Below, piece after piece: positions 22,176 through 33,959 of a DNA stretch of 64,000 bases (the first letter of the stretch is position 1; each line of letters begins with the position of its first letter). The notes beneath the pieces are model-generated. The model worked only from the letters and a program-made list of their open reading frames with translations, made no database searches and had not been told where the DNA came from. This stretch comes from Druceiella hillmani (lineage: Eukaryota > Arthropoda > Insecta > Lepidoptera > Hepialidae). The DNA lies in contig JAYKKI010000027.1 of assembly GCA_039881145.1 (NCBI GenBank), forward strand, positions 24,005,001-24,069,000, in the 5' to 3' direction. Made by a program: the position numbers and the translations under genes.

Positions 22176-22394
22176 AATTTAAACCTGTAAGTATTTCAAT
22201 GGTTTGTGCTCGTCATCATTCATTTAATAATTACATAGTATAAAACAAAGTTCCTGACTATTTGAACGTGGATCTCAAAAATTATTGCACGGATTTTCAT
22301 ACCCTTTACTCACCAGTAGATAAAGTGATTCACAAGGAAGGTTTAGATGTATAGCTTATGTATTTTTTGTATAATTTAACCGAAATGTGATAAA

Positions 22395-22720
22395 AATTGT
22401 ATAGTAAGTTCGAAAAAAATCATGACATCTGAAAGCTTGATAGGTACGGGCAGCGTGAATAGTGAGAATATCGGAGGTTGTATATTTGTCTTGTACGATA
22501 GTGTTGTCTGGCATTCCTTTTTAGCAGCCGCATTTGGAACGACAATAAATAAAGCACAGGGTCAGGCTTTAAACGTTGCTCGAATTGATCTCAATATTTT
22601 TCACATGGCTATTTGTACATTTCCCTTTCAGTTGAGTTTTTAAAAATTATGGAATATTTTAGTGAATTTAAAAAAGACATTTTAACGACCTATATTAAAA
22701 GAGATTTTATGCAATGAATT
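22395..22720 (+). pseudogene. Helitron/Pif1-type helicase fossil, right-arm copy
   Basis: The open frame 22422-22643 (73 residues) contains GTTINKAQGQAL at 22536-22570, the conserved helicase motif of Helitron and Pif1 proteins. Next is VARIDLNIF, where SLKVAGIDL is usual, and a scrambled equivalent of the SHGQLYVACSR motif. The frame ends at 22643. The upstream segment begins MTSESLIGTGSVNSENIGG, matching the region before this motif. It is the inverted partner of 6640-7035 and, of the two, keeps the better motif. Nothing of the Rep nuclease or Walker A region is present nearby. Confidence 0.75.
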
Positions 22721-25700
22721 GATTAGGATGGATAATTTTTTTTTAATATTATTTTACGTAACTCGTATAGTATACAATTTCGCGAGGTATTTTTCAAATT
22801 TTCAAAGGATTATTTGATAATTAAGTGTGTATTTTCAACGTTTTCAAAAATTGCGTATTTAGCTATAATTATCACCTTCAGTAAAAATGCGATAACCTAA
22901 GTTTCAAATATTCTCTTGAAAATTCGAGAAAACTTTCTACTTTTTCACTTCAAACTAGCATGAAATGAAAAATTAAGTGAATAAATAAATTATTGTAAAA
23001 TACGGTAAATATATAGATAAAACAATGATCAACTTCTGTTATACTATAAATTGTACTAAATCATCACGAAATAAGTTAAATTTCTGTTTATAAATCTTAT
23101 TCATTCAAAATTGCATACCTTGTTACTAGTGTTACAAACATTAAAAAGATTTGTACCTTTCTATGAAAAATTTCTGATCTGGAAATGTTAATCGATTTGG
23201 ATAACAGCATAGATACACCTATAATTACGAACTCGGGTATTTAATAATATCGAATAAAAATTACAGAAGTTTTCAGGTATAAATAAAAAATTATTAAAGT
23301 ATATAAAGTAATATATAATAGTAAATTATTAAAGTAGTAATCGGGGTGTTTCGTTTTATTAAGAAGCAAGAAATTAATTTAATAACAAAATGACATAAAA
23401 TATAAATCTCAAATTTAAATATTTATAATTTCCAAAACACAGTATGAAAGGAAATAGTGGCGAGGGATACTGCCTTGTGCACTCATGATGTCAGTACCAC
23501 TTTGACAATTGAAAGACTTTGGAATCCTGATTTAGTGATAATAAGATTATTCATCCAATAAATCCATAGAATAATAGAATGAATAAATTTATTAAAATCA
23601 CTAAATACAATCTTTTCTTTTTTTTAAATTGTGTTTCTCTTAAAAATACTCAGTTACATAGAACATTTTACCCGGGGTCACAACAAAGAAATCCTCCGAA
23701 CGACCACAATTTCAGCCTTAGTGACTCTATAAATAAAAAAACAAGAGTAATGGAAAACTCACACAAACAGACAGTATATGTGATATAACAACGTCGTTGC
23801 CCCTCAGGAAATTTGAGTTAAAAGTATATCAGTAAACTAGTTTTTGCTTCAATACTACCTGTAAAACGAAAAATGGAACGCTTGTGATGAAACTGATAGA
23901 AAAAAACATTGGGGTACGTAGTGAATACTCTTGAATTAAATGTTACATTAATAACTATTTATTTCTGCCTGCAACAATTTTAAACAATAATTATTTATAA
24001 TTGGATTATGTTACAAGTAATAACTCATTTTTAATAAGTATTGGACATACTGAAAATATTTATTATTTCTAACAGGTATAAGATTCTAAAACCTTTAACA
24101 CTACGGCAAAAAGGAAGTGCGCATTACCGACGTGTGTCGTTTTTCTAACCACTGTGGTTGAACGCGCTATTAGAACTGTGCTTTCCTAAATTATTGATAT
24201 GGGTGCAATACGAGTCACATGATTAATAATAATATCACACCAAGAGGGACTCAAGTGAAAGTTAGTTGCTGATTTCGTCTTCTTGCTTCTGTAAATACGA
24301 GCCTGGAAGACGAAAAATATTTAGGGCGACGACGACAGACCAAAATTAACCACGTACATAAATACTAAGAGTATAAATTCAGTCAATTTGCATTAATAAA
24401 AGGAAAAGATATAGGCAACCAATTATTTTGCTTTCGTCTCTAAAAGACATGACATTCAATATATGCATAGCGACAAATGATGTTAATATTCGTAAAAGTT
24501 CAACATAAATACTATATGCTAATAATAGTATCCAAATAATGTGTGAAATTAATTAAAGCAAGCTATGTAGATCAAATTCCACACAGTTACTGTGTACCAA
24601 ATAATTCTAACATATTCTAATATATTCATAAATTGAAGTAAAATTTCCCACCAAACACTTTGTACCTTAATATAAACTATGTTATGACGATCCCACTAAT
24701 ACAATCTCGAAATCCTCCGAATACTTTGAATGAATCGATTACTATTCCATCCTTTCGATCTCTCTTTACAAATGTGACTAACGGTTCAATAGAAAACTAG
24801 TATAAGCACATAATGTGCTTGGTGAAACTACAATGTTGCGTCCCTTAGGGGTATCGGGTATCTGAGCTGATAAGTTTATCAGCGAACTATTTTGGTTTCA
24901 ATACGACCTTTATGTTTCACAGTTATTTGCCTTCTAATATCATTTATAATATCGGATATCCGTCCGCTACGTTGATGCTCAACAAAAATATAAACTATCT
25001 CATATATAGGTAGCTTACAGCTTTGTATTGCTTTAAATGAAATTTAAAAATAATTATTTCTTTTATGCTGTTATTTATTTTGTACGGTATTTGTTAGTTA
25101 AATAATGTGGAGTTTCCTGCTGCCACCGTAAGATTATTTAATATCATTAAGAATAAGTTATTTAATGTCATTTAGATTATTTAATATCATCAAGAGAAGA
25201 TTATTTAATATTTGCAGGTGATATTTTAAATTTATAAAATTTACACTTCGTTTCAAAATGTTTATTTTAAAGAGGGCAATCACTTAAATACTTTGAAACG
25301 AACTATAAATTTTACTAATTTAAAATATCATCTATAAAAAATTAAGCTTGCCCACAAAAATAAAAATTTGATTAACCGATTAAAGATTAAAATAAAAGTT
25401 TAAGAAACTAATTTTAAAGAAAGAAAAGTAAAGTTTACAAATTTTGGACGATTTTATCAAGATTGCAGTGGGGAGCTATTATTCGGCGTCATTGAAATAA
25501 TGTAAATCAATATGTAGTTTATTAAAAAAGTTATACATATTGGATGGATTAATGATTGGATGGTTCATGATTAAATGATCGTAAACTACTAACCATCCAA
25601 TCAGAAAAACTATAATTCATTAGTGGCTAAATATGAATGATGTAAAAGTTACCCATCCGCCACTTTTTCGCCAAATTTCTTAGTCTATAAGACTGGAAGT

Positions 25701-26374
25701 GTTGACGCGATATGATTTAAGGATATAACTTCACTTTTTTATTTTTTTTACAACTTTAAGTAAAAGATAAACAGAAGGAAAAATATTATATAAGTATGAA
25801 AATAATATTGTATATGTGCGTAACACGCTGTATTTATTTTCCGCTTATAAATGACAGTTTCTAAATATCAGTGATGAGTGTTTAATACTCCTGTATAAAT
25901 TGTGGGGTTGCACTTCTACTCCTCAATAGCCTAAAGTTAAATATAATGTTATCAATAACAAGTCAACTTTAGTTTTAATTTTTTATTTGCCGTCGATTTT
26001 ACACTGCATTCCATAATTATGTAAGTAATGAAACACGTAGTTTTCCACCATTCTGACTTTCACAACCATTCTGACTTTAACCAACCTGACATAACAAATC
26101 CTATCCTAGAAAATTTCTTTGCAAGCGTGAGATAGAAAACTGCTTAAATAGAGATGGTCTAGAACGCAATCCCTTAAGGACTCATTCTTAGCAACAAACA
26201 TATGTAACTGTTTTCGGATATATAATAACTGCGTGGAAACAAAATATGTAACTGTTTTCGGCTATATAATAACTGCCGTAAGTATTTTATTCTTTATAGG
26301 TTATAGGATCTTTAAACCATTTAGATCTGAAATTATTTTTTTCTAAATTTTGTATTTTTTGGTCATGTTAGAAT

Positions 26375-27930
26375 ATTGTAGGGTATCATTAATGACGAAA
26401 AAATATTATAAAAGTACAACTCAATGGGGGGTGGGGGAAAGGTCGTATCATATATGATACAGTAGTCTTATAAAGAAACAAACTCCAAAATATAGCGGTG
26501 ACAATCTTTATTCATACACAAGTAGACTATTATTTTTTGGTATGCTATGTAAGAAAACGTTCAACATGCAAGCCAATGTTACACTTTATATATCTTGCAG
26601 GACACAATCGATGACACAGCCCACATTTTATTCTTTTATTTTGTGGTTATTTGAGGGCATAGTGACCTTTCTCATCAAACCTAGCGTCCACTGTTAGAGA
26701 TGATGGTCTGCTCGGGCCGGGTTTACATCTAAGCGTATTCGATTCTGTAATGCGATTGCTACAGCATATCCACATTACCACCATTATTTCTTTATAGTAG
26801 CCAGGCGTTCTGAAAAGATATATGGATGCAAAGCAATGAAAGGGGCATATACCACTTCTTGCCACGAATGCTTGTTCTGAAGGATAATATGTTTGGTCTG
26901 AGAGATCAACACCTCCCATGTTTTGCTTATACTGGTGTGTCTAATATGGTTGAGAAACCGTTATTTTACTTTTCTGTTTTTGAGAATATCTCTCGGTTTT
27001 GTGTAAAGATGTTATATCAGTCGTATTTTCTCTGATAGTTTCTATCACCCATATATTTCTCTTGGTTAACTCAGCAAACAACGGTAGTCCAGGAAAAAAA
27101 ATTAGCAATAAACAAATGGTAATTTCCTCCAAAACCAATCTGGCTAAGGTTATCAGTGTAACCCAGAACCACCCTGGCACCTAGGCTCAACTCTGCGTAT
27201 CTGACATTTAGTTTACTTGTTGCGGTCCTTGGTATGGTTCGAACCATACGTAACAAAACATTCACCCAATGCTTGAAGCCGTATCTTATCGGCTTACCAC
27301 GTATGAATTACCCAAAGCATGGCATAATTGCGTCATCGATACTATGATTTTCTATGTGTGGGCAATATCTCTGAAACTCATCAGATAATTTGTTCAAAAG
27401 TGGACGCGCTTTAGCAAATTTGTCATACTTATCCAACTGCAGATTATCTGCACAAAGCAGGTTTGAAAATATAATTGAAAAATTATCGCATGACAACGCT
27501 TTCTAAATTAGATAATTTTTTGTGTCCGGTGCATTTTCCAAGTAAAAGCGTCTTCTATACACTTGGCAGTCATTCCTGATCTGCTTCAGTGATCTGCTGC
27601 AGTAATTCCTGATCTACTTCAGCTTCATTTGCTTCATCCTCTTTTCCGTATGTGCATTTGCTTTTGGAAACTCTGCATTCGTTCTCAACAAGCTTGATGG
27701 GAGTTTGTTGATTTGGACGTTATCTTCATCAATTAATTCCTCATTTTCGTTTGCAGGTGGAAGCCAATAAATTTCATTTTTGTACAAGCATTTTTGATTT
27801 CATCGTGTTCTAAAAGTGTAAACATGTTATTCAATGACAGGTATCTGAAATAAAGAAAAGGGATTATGCGATATGATATATATGATATGTATTTGCCTAC
27901 TGTATCTTATCTGATACGCTATATCTGATG
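26375..27930 (-). mobile_element. piggyBac element, degenerate
   Basis: A piggyBac-type transposase lies on the reverse strand between two subterminal inverted repeats: CGTATCATATATGATACAGT at 26444-26463 and its near-complement at 27897-27918 (two differences in 22). The related copy of this locus at 43330-43540 passes straight from the X block to the A block with no such sequence, so this is an insertion in one copy only. The TTAA target and the terminal bases could not be fixed with confidence; the true ends may lie up to about 200 bases further out. Confidence 0.8.
26530..27830 (-). pseudogene. piggyBac transposase, frameshifted, one catalytic Asp lost
   Basis: From 27830 downward: an acidic N-terminal part with PPANENEELIDEDNVQINKL, then 27308-27496 with FSNLLCADNLQLDKYDKFAK and HSIDDAIMPCFG (first catalytic Asp kept, about 27330-27344). 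RGKPIRYGFKHW follows near 27280. The second site reads FIANFFSW at about 27095-27106, where DNFF is expected, so that Asp is missing. GLPLFAELTKRNI and IRENTTDI come next. GGVDLSDQ (third Asp kept) is at about 26895-26918, then ASIYLFRTPGYYKE. A Cys-rich C-terminal finger (CGLCHRLCP, KCNIGLH) is at 26565-26625. Several shifts and stops separate these parts. Confidence 0.88.
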
Positions 27931-28240
27931 TAGGAAAATAACATCAAGTAAGAAATAAAACAATAAAAATAATTCACTTGCCTTGCTGTCTGACTTTCGT
28001 TTTTACTATATATTGATGAAAATACAGGATATTTTTGGTAAAATAATAAATTATTACTTTTTTGACGACATCTTAAAATTATAATAAGCAAATTACGATT
28101 GAAACAGGTAAGTAGACAATTTGTATAGTCTACTATAACAACGAAACTATTTTCAAAGTATTGTTTAAATCTTTCATTGAAAAAAATATATCCTTTTTTG
28201 TTCTTTAGTAAACTTTATTTTAATAAAATAATTTGTATTC
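27930..28240. other. AT-rich junction between piggyBac and block A
   Basis: No repeat partner and no meaningful open frame were found. The short reverse-strand frame 27897-28091 overlaps the piggyBac end and looks like chance. Confidence 0.4.
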
Positions 28241-29964
28241 TCATTGGTACATACATGAACCAATGTGCATGAAAAGTTATTTCTAATAAGGGTAGGGATC
28301 CAGGGTTAATAATATTTATTTATATATTTATTACTTAAAAATCTCATGTACAATCTACAGATTAAGAAAGTATGGTAAGAAAAAAATATTATTAAGGGTA
28401 TTAAAAATAAAGAATAAGATAGAAAAACAAACTTAAAATCAGTCTTGAGCCAACAAGTAACTCCACAATCCAATTCCTGAAGCAGCCGGAAAAAATATAA
28501 GTCTGGACATGTCTCGTAATACTGCATTGAATAATAAAAGTGTACGGAATCATCAGCTGTGACATTAACCCCTTATATAAGAGCCAAAAGCATAAAGTGC
28601 TATAATTATATATATTTTTGTTGTTAATAGCTTCAAGCACAAATCGATATTTCATTAATAACGTTTTCAGAATTGAATAAATATAAGTTAATTGGAATTA
28701 AAAAGAACCACTACGCACGAACACGCATTACTACATTCAATATGAATCATTCTTGACAGTTTTTGCTTCATTAAAAATTTAATGAAGGTTACTGAAGTAA
28801 TTTAGATTCTCATTTATTTAGCTTTACACAAAGTGCTTGACAAATCAACTGGCATAAAAGAAAAATGAAACAATATACCCGTTCTTCGTCAATGCACAAA
28901 AATACAATTCTCTTGTTTGTGTCGCAACAAGAAAACAATCGTCGGCGGTTTCCATTTGATAAAATAATAATAATGAATTTTGAAATATTAACTAAAAAAA
29001 AATTACTTTATATAATATTGTCAAGCCACTTAAAATCTGTTTCTTGGTATAATAAAATGTTACCTAAACTGTATAACGAACGCAACAATATAATTTCCAA
29101 ATACGAACCTACTGAATGAATGGATTACTATGTTTTCTTTTCTTCTCTTTATAAATACGAATACTAGCCAAATAATAATTTAATGTACTTTGTGAAACTG
29201 AAATTGTATCTAAGTTGTTAGGAGTACAAGTGAACTATTTCTCGTCCTATGACTTGGATACAATAAATATTTATATCTTTCATAATGTTGAATGTACATA
29301 AGGCACCTAACAAAAAATAATATCATTCATATTTAGTTCGGCAACAGATTATTGCCGCATTACAGACATTTATGAACATACTTCTTCTTTGGATTGTTGT
29401 TTATTTTTCTGAAATATCCATTGGCTAAACAAATTTGATCATACTGATTATAAAGAATATTGGTGTGACTCAAAAAACATATTTTTAGTAATAGTACCGA
29501 TGTCTTCAGCGAGTATTCTGTTGACATTTGAAAAATATTTAATTATCTATGAACCTGCACCATTCCAAATTTAAGGCTTTTAGAGCCTTCCATTTTTATA
29601 ATTGATGTTTTAATCATTATTATCACTTATATAATAAGAAACAGATATCTTAATTTTGATTTCACATAATTATTCAATACATGGTTAGATTTGCATCAAA
29701 GTAATGAAAACTGCATCAGTCTAAATGATTGTTAATCGATTCCACAAAAGGAGGAGGTTCTCGATTAGACTTTATTATTTTACCTCATATCTCCGGCATT
29801 TCTCAATCAATTTTACGGGTATTTTTGGAATGTTATACTCTCTGTATAGTTCAAATGTGGTGAAAACTGACTAAACAAATTAAAAATATGCCACAGATAA
29901 AATTACAAATCATAGATTTCAGAATTAATTGAATTAGAACTCAGTTTTTGTTTATTGAAATAGG

Positions 29965-30023
29965 CATTTTAACGTATTTTATCCTTGAAATAATTAATTT
30001 CAAGGATAAAATACGTTAAAATG
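29965..30023. repeat. Perfect 27-bp inverted repeat with 5-base spacer
   Basis: CATTTTAACGTATTTTATCC begins the left arm at 29965. Bases 29965-29991 are fully complementary to 29997-30023. The equivalent place in block A copy 2 (about 45515-45575) is only a rough quasi-palindrome, so the perfect symmetry arose in this copy. Confidence 0.92.
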
Positions 30024-30540
30024 TCGAAGATAAACAGATGATAATGTAGACGACGATGACTGCAAAGGGTGTACATCCATGTCCCTCAATAAAGACAATG
30101 TCAACAAATCTAGTATTGGGAGATCAAAAAGTTACATACCATTTAGTTTAGATTGCAGGGACTCTCACATGGCAGCATTCAAAGTTGCTTTGTAACAATA
30201 AGAAAAGTGTTACTATATGTTGAGTATAAATTGGTCAGGCCTTTATTAATTAAATAAATATGTTAAGATATTGTGCGCACATACATTATTCTAACACTAC
30301 CATATGGATCATGAAACTTTAAGTGGAAATAGTGGGAATACATGCGAGATAGTATTAATAATAATCGGACGGTCAAGTGCGATTTAAATTACGAATGTCC
30401 ATTAATAAATATTTATTTGTCTTTCTGTTGGCTAACTTGCCACTATCTAGGTGGTGGCTCATTTTTATTGAGTCATTATAAATATTACCAATTTCAAATT
30501 CAACACACTTTATTTGCACCTGAAACAAACAAGTCCAAGA

Positions 30541-30616
30541 GAGTTGATGACAAAGTTTTATTTGTTTTCTCACAAAGAGAGTTGATGACAATGTTTTATT
30601 TATTTTCTGACAAAGT
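30541..30616. repeat. 38-bp tandem duplication
   Basis: GAGTTGATGACAAAGTTTTA at 30541 recurs at 30579. The second copy of block A (46008 onward) has it once. It creates part of the 133-residue open frame at 30342-30743, which is why that frame is not trusted as a gene. Confidence 0.85.
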
Positions 30617-30889
30617 TTTATTTATATCAATTGTACAATCTCCGAGCTTCCTTGAAAAAAGTACTAATACACAGTTTATATATTGTAAAGTATCTATTAA
30701 GGAATTATATGAAGAGACTGGCGAAGATAATAATAAACTTTGAGGGCATTTAGACGAGACTATGCTCGAAAAATGGCTTGGGAACTTACTGATACCGATT
30801 TAATGAATAAAATCACATTACTGCATGTTTATGTGTTCCAGAAAAATACGATCTAAAAAAGTGTCATGAATAATTCCTGTAAAATTCAA

Positions 30890-31385
30890 TTCACATATAA
30901 CCGAGGAAATTTCCGTTTTCTAAGGCTGCAACATTACGACAGTATATCAGTGAAAAGAAAAATCTTCGTGTTAATTTGTAAAATAACTTGCTTGGGTATT
31001 TTATAAAATTATATCAGCTATTACATAACACCCATTTAAATTATTAAGTTTTGTCTCGTCTTTTTTTAAGTAACGGATACTTAACATTGAGATAATATAA
31101 AATTTATTGAAGAAATAGACTATATTGAGGTTACCCAGAGCATAAAGGTCATTAAATTTATAAAGATTCACCTAAATAAAATTAAACATTTCAACGCTTT
31201 TTTTAAGCATCTATATAAGGAACGCTTAAATAAAATCTGGACACGAACCTACTTCCCATTTCAAACACCAACTCAAAATAGATTCGGTCGCTATCTAATT
31301 TATATAGTTCAGTTCGCAAATGACATCTGCCTAAGAATCTGATCTGATCTAAGAAGTTATGATCGATTTAAAATTCAACGAACAG
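30890..31385 (-). repeat. Block P, partial copy, inverted
   Basis: The reverse strand matches 40800-41230. The TATA-like run is at about 31300-31306, with the GACCGAATCTATTTTGAGTT word beside it. Here the GC-rich hairpin part of P is missing. On the forward strand the frame VIKFIKIHLNKIKHFNAFF is open, and a related frame is open in other copies (see findings). Confidence 0.75.
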
Positions 31386-31389
31386 TTAC

Positions 31390-32050
31390 TCGCATTTGTA
31401 AAGAGAGATCGAAAGGATGGAATAGTAATCGATTCATTCAAAATATTTGTAGGATTTTGATATTGTATTAGTGGAGTGGTCATAATATGGTTTATATTAA
31501 GGTCCGAAGCAAGTTTTTGATAGGGAATTACTTCAATTTGTGAACATATTAGAATATGTTAGAATTATTTGGTACAGAGTAACTGTGTGGAATGTGATCT
31601 TCATAGCTCGTAATTAATTATTGTGTCTTTATTTGGATACTATTATTGGCATATAGTATTTGTGTTGAACTGTTACGAATATTAATATGACTTTCCGCTA
31701 AGCAAATATATTGCCTATCATGTCTGTTATAAACGAAAGAAAAGTAATTGGTTGCCTATAATACAAATGGACTGAAATTATTTTGCGTTAAAATAACAAC
31801 TAAATTTCATTATTATGAGTATTTATGTATGGGGTTAGTTTTTGTCTGTCGTCGTCGCTCTGAGTATTTTTCGTCTTTCAGGTTCATATTTAAAGAAGCA
31901 AGAAGACGGAATCAGCAACTGACTTTGGCTTGAGTCTCTCTCGGTGCAATATTATTGTTAGTAATAACGTGACTTGTATTGCACCCGTATTATTAATTTA
32001 GAAAATTACAGTTTTAACAGCACGTTCAACCACAGTGATTATAAATTCAA
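31390..32050 (-). repeat. Block X, partial copy, inverted
   Basis: This is a forward-strand match to 4420-5060, and so an inverted match to 24110-24760 and 41270-41880. Shared words include GAGAGATCGAAAGGATGGAA at about 31408 and the GTATTGCACCCGTATTATTA word at 31975. It joins block P at both ends, so P-X-P is arranged in series. Confidence 0.8.
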
Positions 32051-32069
32051 TCCACAATCCGTTTCCTAT

Positions 32070-32770
32070 GTCGACAACAACATTATATTAGGATATCAGT
32101 AAAAAGAAAAAACAGCGTGTTATTTTTTAAAGTAATTTGTTTGGTATTTTACGAAAATATATCAGCTATTAAATAAAACTTATTTGGTTTATTAAGTTCT
32201 GTGCTAACATTTTTTAAATAACGGATATTTGATATTAAGATACATTAAATTTATTGAAGAAATAGACTATTTTAAGGATACCGAGAGCAAAAACCTCATT
32301 AATTTAAAAAAGATTCACCTAAATAAAATTAAAAATTTCAGTGCTTTTTTGAGCATTTATACAAGGAACGCTAAAATAAAATCTGAAAACGAACCTAGTT
32401 TCCATCTGAAACATCAACTCAAAATAGATTCGGTTGCTATGTGCTTTATATAGTTCAATCTGCAAACGAGTAGAAGTTATGATCAATTTAAAATTCAAAG
32501 AGATATAGCTACTAAATTTAGAGTGTCGTGGGGTGATGCACCTGACCCCTATTCGACGGGGTCAAGTAATCTAGGGAGGCGAGAGATATCTATTATTCAT
32601 GAAAGGAACCTTGCAATATGATACACCATTTAAATGAACTTGCAGAAAGAAAAAAGGATCCGTCCGGTATATAAGGTAGGAACTATTTCCTTCATGTAAA
32701 GGTTTTTTAACATAATAAGGTATTCTTGCCATCGGTGTGCCACTAATCTCATCCCATTAATTATAATTAT
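32070..32770 (-). promoter_or_regulatory. Block P, full copy, inverted, with GC hairpin
   Basis: The reverse strand reads, in order, the CCGGTATATAAGG-type word, the CTAGATTACT word, a GACCCC / GGGGTC hairpin at 32544-32563 with an 8-base loop, the CTCTTTGAATTTTAAATTGA word, CTATATAAAG at about 32442-32452, and GAATCTATTTTGAGTTGATG. It directly follows gene copy a, as P follows copies b and c. Whether it serves as a 3' end of that gene or a promoter for what comes next cannot be told from sequence. Confidence 0.5.
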
Positions 32771-32929
32771 GACGCTAACTATTGCTAACTACATATGATA
32801 TGCTAATTTCATATATATTTGTAGAAATCTACGTTCCATACAGGAAAAAGATGTATTTACCAAGAAAAAATTATTCAAAATTTATTTAATAATTGCTTTT
32901 AAGAAATTTCGTTTTGAAGCTCTGTTTTT

Positions 32930-33855
32930 CTGTGTAGACGTAGGAAAATGACGTATCAGGGATCAGCAAGACTCAGACATTATATTCGTATCCCAAAAAC
33001 TTGATAACGTTGATAACGTTCTGCTCCACGCTCATATCTCCTCGATTTTTCGAAAATCTGTCCAGGTGACTATGACGCAAGTGAAGTTTCATACCCATAT
33101 TGCATCCCATATGTTTTAAATGTCGAAGAAGGTCTTTTATAAGTTCCATACGACTTTCTGAATTTTCCATTCCCGAGAAAGTTTTGAATCATATTGATAA
33201 TACCTCTTCAAGCTCTTAATTCAAACTCTGTCATAGAATTTCTGAACTGGGTGTCTTGTGTAAGTTTTCTGATATAGGAGGCCGTCAAGACAGCCAGTTT
33301 CTATTTTTCCCATGGTGAGCTGAGGAAATTTTTGGCAAATGTAGGAAAATTAGTTCCCGCTTTTATCGAGTGATTTAACAAACTGTTTCATGATCCCCAA
33401 GTTTATATGTAATAGAAGTAGAATGATTTTGTCACGAGCTACTGAATCGTGAACTATATTTTGCATCCCAGATGTAATATTTTCCATCAAGTGCCAGTTT
33501 TTTTACCCAATGTTCGCTTTTAGCTTAGCTGTTCTAAACACATATAAAACATGGAAACTTAGTATAACCAATTTGTTGACCGAGAAGAATGAAGACTAAC
33601 GTAATGTTATAGCGTTCTTCCTTTGAATTTGTACTTTAAGCAACAAGTACCCTAGTGTATTTATTTGGAAAAATCACTCCGTAATTATTTTTCTCTTAAA
33701 CGATAAAAAGTATTTGTAGTGCCTAGAGAAAGTATTTTTCTTTCTTTCTGTCTTGATGTTAAAAATTGTGAAGTTGTTTAGAAAGATTCAAATCCCTTAC
33801 AAAACCATCTAACTCGTTATGTGAAAAGTATTTCGGCTTGTTTGATATAGGAGTA
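32930..33855 (-). pseudogene. Unclassified TE-like protein, copy a (HSHLDRF family), broken
   Basis: The family is an uncharacterised protein I recall from many insect and some fish genomes, usually multicopy; no function is known to me. From 33855 down: SNKPKYFSHNELDGFVRDLN, then LSKQLHNF and a stop, HINLGIMKQFVKSLDKSGN near 33350-33400, KDLLRHLKHMGCNMGMKL near 33100-33160 and HSHLDRFSKNRGDMSVEQ at about 33025-33085. The usual GERFHQD stretch after this is deleted. About 100 residues are missing in the middle. A TGA stands where the Trp of the usual DYCWSL is expected, as in the other two copies. Upstream of 33855 the sequence is unrelated to the other copies. Confidence 0.7.
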
Positions 33856-33959
33856 ATCTGAAATGTACGTTGACCAACTCGACGAGAAGCAAAAAGCAAA
33901 ACAGCCCGAGTTATCCAAAAGACACAAAAAAAGATTAAGAACAATTTTTAGAAGAAATT

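Larger units (their letters stand above)
20500..26210 (+). repeat. Right arm of the giant inverted duplication
   Basis: It pairs with the reverse strand of 3290-11547 (anchors are given there). Order on the forward strand is end of block Y, P-type block (21880-22175), helicase fossil (22395-22720), linker, then block X (24060-26210). Block X matches 41270-43330 in direct orientation. The pairing coordinates sum to about 29.2-29.6 kb in the outer part and about 32 kb in the inner part, showing a net difference of several kilobases of indels. Short open frames at 22422 and 23579 are fossils or chance. Confidence 0.8.
28240..30740 (+). repeat. Block A, copy 1
   Basis: This block matches 43540-46060 in direct orientation across its length, for example 28300-28490 with 43565-43760 and 29300-29560 with 44870-45090 (GTAATAGTACCGATGTCTTC). 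It follows block X in both copies, with the piggyBac between them here. No gene family was recognised. Short open frames such as 28865-29119 (84 residues) are not kept in the second copy and are probably chance. Confidence 0.8.

Noticed and set aside
3290..26210. Polinton/Maverick or other giant virus-like transposon with long inverted ends
   Set aside because: No integrase, DNA polymerase B, ATPase or capsid motif was seen in any frame between or in the arms.
27232..27249. tRNA B-box-like GGTTCGAACC
   Set aside because: It is part of an 18-base palindrome inside the piggyBac pseudogene. There is no cloverleaf or A box around it.
30342..30743. 133-residue open frame as a real gene
   Set aside because: It is among the longer unknown frames, but the sister copy of block A has a one-base change that destroys the frame at the start, and part of it comes from a private 38-bp duplication.
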